Assembly: GCF_027942295.1 (NCBI RefSeq)
Contig: NZ_CP101416.1
Location: forward strand, 3,644,501 to 3,708,500
Length of the DNA: 64,000 nucleotides
From: Pseudanabaena sp. Chao 1811
GTDB taxonomy: Bacteria; Cyanobacteriota; Cyanobacteriia; Pseudanabaenales; Pseudanabaenaceae
Direction of reading: 5' to 3'
Below the pieces are notes generated by a model. It ran no database searches. It saw only the letters and a program-made list of their open reading frames with translations, and had not been told where the DNA came from. The position numbers and the translations under genes were made by a program. Position 1 is the stretch's first letter. Every line of letters starts with the position of its first letter. Positions 59,204 to 64,000 of this stretch are shown here, in pieces.

Positions 59204-61927
59204 ATGACTGACAAAACCGACACTTTCAATTCAGCGCTCCTTACTTCTGATCGATATGCTGCCAATGGCAAGAATAATGGGGATTCTGCCCAGCCTAACG
59301 ATCCGATGTCTCAAATTCTCTATGCCTATGATTTAGAAAGTCGAGGTGATGTCAGTGCGGCGAGGGAAATTTATCAACAGGTAATTGCTGAAGATACTGA
59401 TGGAACCTATGCGGCGATCGCAGAAAAAGCAATCAATGCAATGGGAGAAGTTCAGGACAGTGGTGACTCTGTTGGGATTTCTCAAGCGCAAGGCAGGGTC
59501 AATGTTCCTCTATCAGGAAAGGTATCACTAGAGAGAGAGCCACAGCAAAAAATCAAGGATGTTAAATCTTCCAAAATCACATCTAAGCAAAAAATTTCTG
59601 CCCTGAGTTGGTTCTATAACCTATCAGTTGGACGTAAACAGCTTTTTGCACTGATTGCTTCTGAATTTCTATCTCTGTCACTGGTCGGGTTTGGTGCATT
59701 TTTAATTGGGCGATCGCTACAGGATCAGTTGTTCAAACAGGCTCAGTCTGAGGTGTCGGTTATGGACATCAACTACAACATCAAAGTCAATCAGATGGGT
59801 TTTGGTTTCCGAGGTCAGTCAGACAACGCGGCGGTAATTAGTGCAGCAAGTACCTATGCCAGTAAGCAACCGATTCCTGCACCATTAAGAGATCAAGTCA
59901 GAAAAATTCTCGAAAATGAAATTAAGGCTCGAAAAATTGAGTATGCGACCTTAGTGGGGACGGATGCAAAGATCATTATCAATGCAAATAGCGATCGCAC
60001 AGGTCAAGATTTTGATCCCAATGGTCTAGTTAGTGACATTCTCAAGGATCCTAATCAAATTAAGGCAACAGCGATCGTCAGTGCCGATGATCTACAAAAG
60101 GAAGCCCCACCACTGCCCGACGGATTTACACCAACGGATTCCCTAATTCGCTACACGGCAACTGCGGTGAAAGATCCTACGTCCCAGAAAACCATTGCTG
60201 TACTGATTTCAGGAGATATTGTCAATAAAAAACCGCCAATTGTGGAAAATACCCTCAAGGCATTAGCAACGACTGCACAGGATACGGGGAAAAAGGGATT
60301 AGGTGGTTATAGTGCTGTGTACTATCGCAAACCTTCAGGGGAATTTGTTCTTGCCACTTCTGCTGAACAGCCTGATTTCGAGGCTGGCACTTTTAATCTA
60401 CCCATCTCTGGTAAAGAGGCAGATGACTTACTCAATCGCGCGACAAACGCCGAAAATGGGCAGCCCGTGACAGGACGTGTTTTAGTTGGGAATACTTACT
60501 ATACGATGTCAGCTAGAGCTGTTCCCAATCGTATTGTTGAAACAGATAAGGGTGCAGTCCCACAATACAAAGCTCCCGTTGCGATTTTGGTGCGTGGTAC
60601 GCCTGAAACCGAAATGAGCGAATTATTGAGAAGAACATGGATTATCCTTGGAATTTCCTCAATTGTTGTTATTCTTTTGGATATTCTACTATCGCGCTTT
60701 TTGGATCGCGCTATTGGTAAACCTGTAAAAGCCCTGACACCGATCGCTAAACGTTTTACTCTAGGCGATCGCAAAGTCCGTGCTGAAGTCTTTGCCAATG
60801 ACGAAATTGGGGAATTAACGCGATCGTTTAATACAATGGCAGACAGCATTGAAATGTCAGAACAAGCTCTGGCACAGCAGTCTTTACTTAAGGAGCAAGA
60901 AGCCGAAATTCAACGCAAAGAAAAAGAACTTCTACAAAGAGAAGTAATTAACCTCCTGCTAGAAATTGAAGGCACACAAAAAGGAGATTTGACGGCAGAG
61001 GCACAGGTAACGGATGGGGTAGTGGGATCGATCGCTGATGCGTTTAATGCCACAATCAGGAAATTGCGGAACTTAGTTAAGGAAGTTAAAGCTACGGCAG
61101 TCCATGCGGAATCTCTAGCAAAAAATAGTGAGCAATCCGTACAGAAGTTTTCTACTGCTGCCCTAGCCCAGTCTGATGGAATTGCCCAAGCCCTAGAAGC
61201 CGTAGAACAAAATACCCAATCGATCGCCCAAGTAGCACAATCGGCTCAGGATGCAGCAGATGTGGCGAGACGGGCGGCGATCGCTGCCCGTGAAGGCGAT
61301 ATGAAAATGGATCGTACCGTTCACAGTATCAAAGCGATTCGCTCTACTGTGGCGGCAACGGCTAAAAAAATGAAGCAATTAGCCGAATCATCGCAGGAAG
61401 TTTCACAAATTGTGGCAATTATTTCTAATATTTCCGAAAAAACGAACTTACTGGCATTTAATGCTTCCATTGAAGCTGCTAGAGCTGGGGAGAATGGTCA
61501 AGGTTTTCGGGTCGTTGCCGATGAGGTGCGGCGATTGGCTGACCGTGTGACCGATGCAACAAAAGAAATTCAATTATTGGTTAACAATATTCAGCATGAA
61601 ACAACGGAGGTTTTAAAAGCGATGGAAGTGGGTACTTCTGAGGTTGTATCAGGAACCCAATCCGTTGAAGAAACTAAGGAAACTCTCAAGGATCTAGCGG
61701 ATCTGAGTCAGACTATTGATAAATATTTGCAGACAATTTCGATTAGTACGATTTCGCAAACGCAAGTTTCTCAAAAGGTAAACAGCATCATGGAAAATGC
61801 CAATATGATTGCTCAAGGTACGGCTACTGATACTCAAAATGTAGTTAATTCGCTACAGGTACTAGTGGGAGTAGTTGATGAGTTGCAGGCATCTGTACGT
61901 CAGTTCCGCCTAGAAAAATCTGAATAG
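59204..61927 (+). CDS. pilJ: methyl-accepting chemotaxis protein PilJ
   Basis: 907 residues. A cytoplasmic N-terminus with a TPR-like pair (YDLESRGDVSAAREIYQQVIAED) comes first. A membrane segment at about 146-170 and a periplasmic sensor domain of about 300 residues follow, then a second membrane segment near 475-497. HAMP (GKPVKALTPIAKRF...NDEIGELTRSFNTM) and a second HAMP-like unit (GVVGSIADAFNATIRKLRNLV) precede the signalling hairpin EKTNLLAFNASIEAARAGENGQGFRVVADEVRRLADR. There is no GAF or bilin-binding Cys, so it is PilJ/HmpD-like and not the phototaxis receptor PixJ. Confidence 0.9.
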   Translation: MTDKTDTFNSALLTSDRYAANGKNNGDSAQPNDPMSQILYAYDLESRGDVSAAREIYQQVIAEDTDGTYAAIAEKAINAMGEVQDSGDSVGISQAQGRVNVPLSGKVSLEREPQQKIKDVKSSKITSKQKISALSWFYNLSVGRKQLFALIASEFLSLSLVGFGAFLIGRSLQDQLFKQAQSEVSVMDINYNIKVNQMGFGFRGQSDNAAVISAASTYASKQPIPAPLRDQVRKILENEIKARKIEYATLVGTDAKIIINANSDRTGQDFDPNGLVSDILKDPNQIKATAIVSADDLQKEAPPLPDGFTPTDSLIRYTATAVKDPTSQKTIAVLISGDIVNKKPPIVENTLKALATTAQDTGKKGLGGYSAVYYRKPSGEFVLATSAEQPDFEAGTFNLPISGKEADDLLNRATNAENGQPVTGRVLVGNTYYTMSARAVPNRIVETDKGAVPQYKAPVAILVRGTPETEMSELLRRTWIILGISSIVVILLDILLSRFLDRAIGKPVKALTPIAKRFTLGDRKVRAEVFANDEIGELTRSFNTMADSIEMSEQALAQQSLLKEQEAEIQRKEKELLQREVINLLLEIEGTQKGDLTAEAQVTDGVVGSIADAFNATIRKLRNLVKEVKATAVHAESLAKNSEQSVQKFSTAALAQSDGIAQALEAVEQNTQSIAQVAQSAQDAADVARRAAIAAREGDMKMDRTVHSIKAIRSTVAATAKKMKQLAESSQEVSQIVAIISNISEKTNLLAFNASIEAARAGENGQGFRVVADEVRRLADRVTDATKEIQLLVNNIQHETTEVLKAMEVGTSEVVSGTQSVEETKETLKDLADLSQTIDKYLQTISISTISQTQVSQKVNSIMENANMIAQGTATDTQNVVNSLQVLVGVVDELQASVRQFRLEKSE

Positions 61928-61936
61928 TACAAAATC

Positions 61937-64000
61937 ATGCCAATGAAATCTCTCAATCTAGAAGTTCTCAAAGAGATCGCGATTGAAACTCGTCAATGTT
62001 TTCTTAGCGAAGATGCACCCACATATTTAGCAAATTTTCAGAAAGGCTTAGCTCAACTGCAATCGGGCAAACCTGACTATGTTTTTTTGATGCACGCCGC
62101 CCATTCGCTCAAGGGTGGCTCGGCGATCGCAGAACTCAATAGCCTGAGTCAAATTGCCCATAAGCTAGAAGATCTTTTAGAGATTTTGCAACATAACGAG
62201 TTTTGCGATCGCGCTACGATTGCGGAGGTACTTAGTCATGGTATTGATGAAGTTGCATCTGTTATCTCCCAAGCCGTTAGTTTACCAGCTCATAATCTGG
62301 CTGATATTAAGGTTGATCCCGAACTTTTACAGAAATTAGACTCTTTACTGGCGATCATTAAAAATCCTACTGAGCCGTCAGCATTTGCTCAGGGAGAGTC
62401 CCCAGAAGTAGAGAAGCAAGAAACTGTCTCAAATCACTCTACTCCGCAAGAGCCGAAAGCATCAAAGCAGAGTGCGATTATAATCTCTTCCTTAGAAAAG
62501 GATTTAGAGTCCTGCATGAGACAAGTGGAAAATCTGTTGTCTAATCCTTCGGCTTTATCAGAATCAAAAATTAAAGAGGAACTACAGTACTTTTGTGAAG
62601 AATGCCTACTGCTTGGTGATGCCCTAAGTATTGATTGGCTAGTTAATACGGTTGAACCCTTTGAGGGAAAGCTCCAACAAGGATTGCCGATCGCTAATTT
62701 ATTAGCAGACACCAAAGAAGTTATTGACAATTTGCGATCGCAGCGTTCTCAATATCTCTATCCTGAATCTAATAAGACTCATACAATAGTAAAGGATATA
62801 GAGAATGTAGAGAATGAACCACTCCCTAGCAAAGTAGAAGCAGTAAATTCGCAAATAACACCATCTATTCCTGAACTAAAGGAGAATTCTAACCAAAGCC
62901 AAGCTGCCATTGAAAATCAGGCGATCACCACATCCCCAATTGAAGCGATTTCATACTTACGGATCCCCTCATCGCAGATTGAAAGTATGACCAATACGGT
63001 TGCGGAGATGATTTTGCGCCATGAACGTTTACTCAGACAACAGCAGCAATTAGGGCAAGCTAATAAAAATCTACAGGCGCTTGTATTGCAAATGATTCCC
63101 CTGCAAGAGCAAGTCCAGACACTTTACGATGAATTGGCGATCGCTAATCCCATAGGTAAGTCTAATAGCAATACCCATAATAATGACTATAACAATACAG
63201 ATATTGTTGATCGTACCAACTTAAATGATGCTTTTGAGCAGGATGACTTTGATCAATTAGAGCTTGATCAATACTCTTCTTCACATACTACTCTCCAAAA
63301 CCTACAGGAAGTTCTATTAAGAGTGCGTGAGACCCGTTATGACATTGATCTTAGCTATCGAGATTTTGGTGAAGAAATCCAATATTTACGCCAAGATCTT
63401 GATCGTCTTTATGCAGAATTAACCCAATCTCGTCTTGTTCCCTTTAAGACAATTGCTAATCGTTTCTTCCCACAACTAAAGCGCCTTTGTCAACGCAATA
63501 ATAAGCAAGTTGAATTGGTAATTGAAGGGGAAGAAGTTTTAATTGACCAAGTAATTTTAGAACAACTCCAAACACCTCTAAATCATCTACTCATCAATGC
63601 CTTTGATCATGGTGTAGAAGCACCTGAAGTCCGACGTGAACTAGGTAAATCTGAGACTGCAAAAATCATTTTGAGTGCTTCTTTATCTGGCAATCAAGTA
63701 ATTATTTATCTTCAGGACGATGGTGATGGTATCAATCTGAATAATGTATATACAAGAGCTGTTGAAAAAAACATTTGTCCAGCTGAAATACCTATGGGTA
63801 AAATCCCGCGCCAAGAAATTCTCAATTTTATCTTTCAACCCCATTTCTCGACTCGTAATACAGTGACGGATATTTCTGGGAGAGGTATGGGTTTAGATAT
63901 TGTCCGATCGCAGATTAATCGTTTACGGGGCAATATTCAAGTTGAGACATTACAAGGTCGGGGAACAACTTTTACGATCCGTTTACCACTTGGCTTAAGT
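61937..64000 (+). CDS. pilL: CheA-like hybrid kinase PilL, cut by the window end
   Basis: 688 codons are open from the ATG at 61937 to the last base; the 3' end is missing. An N-terminal HPt domain has the phospho-His in AAHSLKGGSAIAE (His56). A long low-complexity linker, a dimerisation helix (RHERLLRQQQQLG) and the CheA-type HATPase follow (LLINAFDHGVEAPEVRR near 550; LQDDGDGI near 594; GRGMGLDIV near 648; GRGTTFTIRLPLGLS at the end). A CheW-like domain and receiver would be expected beyond. It follows pilJ by 9 bp. Confidence 0.9.
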   Translation, partial: MPMKSLNLEVLKEIAIETRQCFLSEDAPTYLANFQKGLAQLQSGKPDYVFLMHAAHSLKGGSAIAELNSLSQIAHKLEDLLEILQHNEFCDRATIAEVLSHGIDEVASVISQAVSLPAHNLADIKVDPELLQKLDSLLAIIKNPTEPSAFAQGESPEVEKQETVSNHSTPQEPKASKQSAIIISSLEKDLESCMRQVENLLSNPSALSESKIKEELQYFCEECLLLGDALSIDWLVNTVEPFEGKLQQGLPIANLLADTKEVIDNLRSQRSQYLYPESNKTHTIVKDIENVENEPLPSKVEAVNSQITPSIPELKENSNQSQAAIENQAITTSPIEAISYLRIPSSQIESMTNTVAEMILRHERLLRQQQQLGQANKNLQALVLQMIPLQEQVQTLYDELAIANPIGKSNSNTHNNDYNNTDIVDRTNLNDAFEQDDFDQLELDQYSSSHTTLQNLQEVLLRVRETRYDIDLSYRDFGEEIQYLRQDLDRLYAELTQSRLVPFKTIANRFFPQLKRLCQRNNKQVELVIEGEEVLIDQVILEQLQTPLNHLLINAFDHGVEAPEVRRELGKSETAKIILSASLSGNQVIIYLQDDGDGINLNNVYTRAVEKNICPAEIPMGKIPRQEILNFIFQPHFSTRNTVTDISGRGMGLDIVRSQINRLRGNIQVETLQGRGTTFTIRLPLGLS

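Noticed and set aside
59204-61927. Assignment of the receptor as the phototaxis photoreceptor PixJ/TaxD1.
   Set aside because: No GAF domains or bilin-binding cysteine are present; a periplasmic sensor region and tandem HAMP fit PilJ better.

Overview
The window is chromosomal DNA from a filamentous-type, AT-leaning cyanobacterium, probably close to Pseudanabaena (inference). Supporting marks are photosystem II small subunits (psbX, psb30), ycf66, a dnaE gene split by the cyanobacterial DnaE intein, glycolate dehydrogenase subunits, a PatA-type pilus chemotaxis cluster, and very frequent HIP1 octamers (GCGATCGC). No ribosomal RNA, CRISPR array or IS transposase was found.

1-9.2 kb: a LpxB-related protein; a minus-strand ECF-type Ni/Co importer operon (cbiM, PDGLE/CbiN-like, cbiQ, cbiO) with a glycosyltransferase coupled at its end; a glutaredoxin-like protein; tRNA-Val(GAC); a tandem ComFB-domain protein; malQ. 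9.3-16.4 kb: a CorC/HlyC-like protein, the sulfate importer genes sbpA-cysT-cysW (no cysA here), tRNA-Cys(GCA), a CmpR-like LysR regulator and a PsiE-family protein. 16.7-26 kb: psbX and ycf66, an SpkB-like kinase with pentapeptide repeats, glcE-glcF, and carB.

26-38.6 kb is the accessory region. It holds a xisH-xisI pair, a helicase, and dnaE-N carrying a complete homing-endonuclease-type intein plus the N half of the split DnaE intein. Next is a Phd/RelE-type toxin-antitoxin pair lying between two copies of the dnaE-N 3' end, then a 953-residue NACHT-like NTPase ending in freshly amplified pentapeptide repeats. A YoeB-type toxin-antitoxin pair follows, lying between two roughly 340-bp direct repeats that carry truncated copies of one gene. 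The NTPase between two repeat-flanked addiction modules is the best candidate here for an undescribed conflict or defence arrangement.

38.7-55 kb is mainly housekeeping: chrA, dnaG, a Ski2-like helicase, a TPR protein, a GAF-GAF-PAS adenylate cyclase, aroK, a membrane GTPase, psb30, a second TPR protein, a peptide-binding lipoprotein and ispF. 55-64 kb encodes signalling: a REC-histidine kinase, then a pilG-pilH-pilI-pilJ-pilL chemotaxis cluster for type IV pili, with pilL cut by the window end.

Intergenic DNA is unusually rich in perfect hairpins and in dispersed MITE-like repeats. Three copies of a 143-147 bp two-hairpin element (family A) and several of a related smaller element (family B) share AACGYSAGTT-like termini. 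Nearly all hairpins close with an apex of the form GC-NNN-GC.
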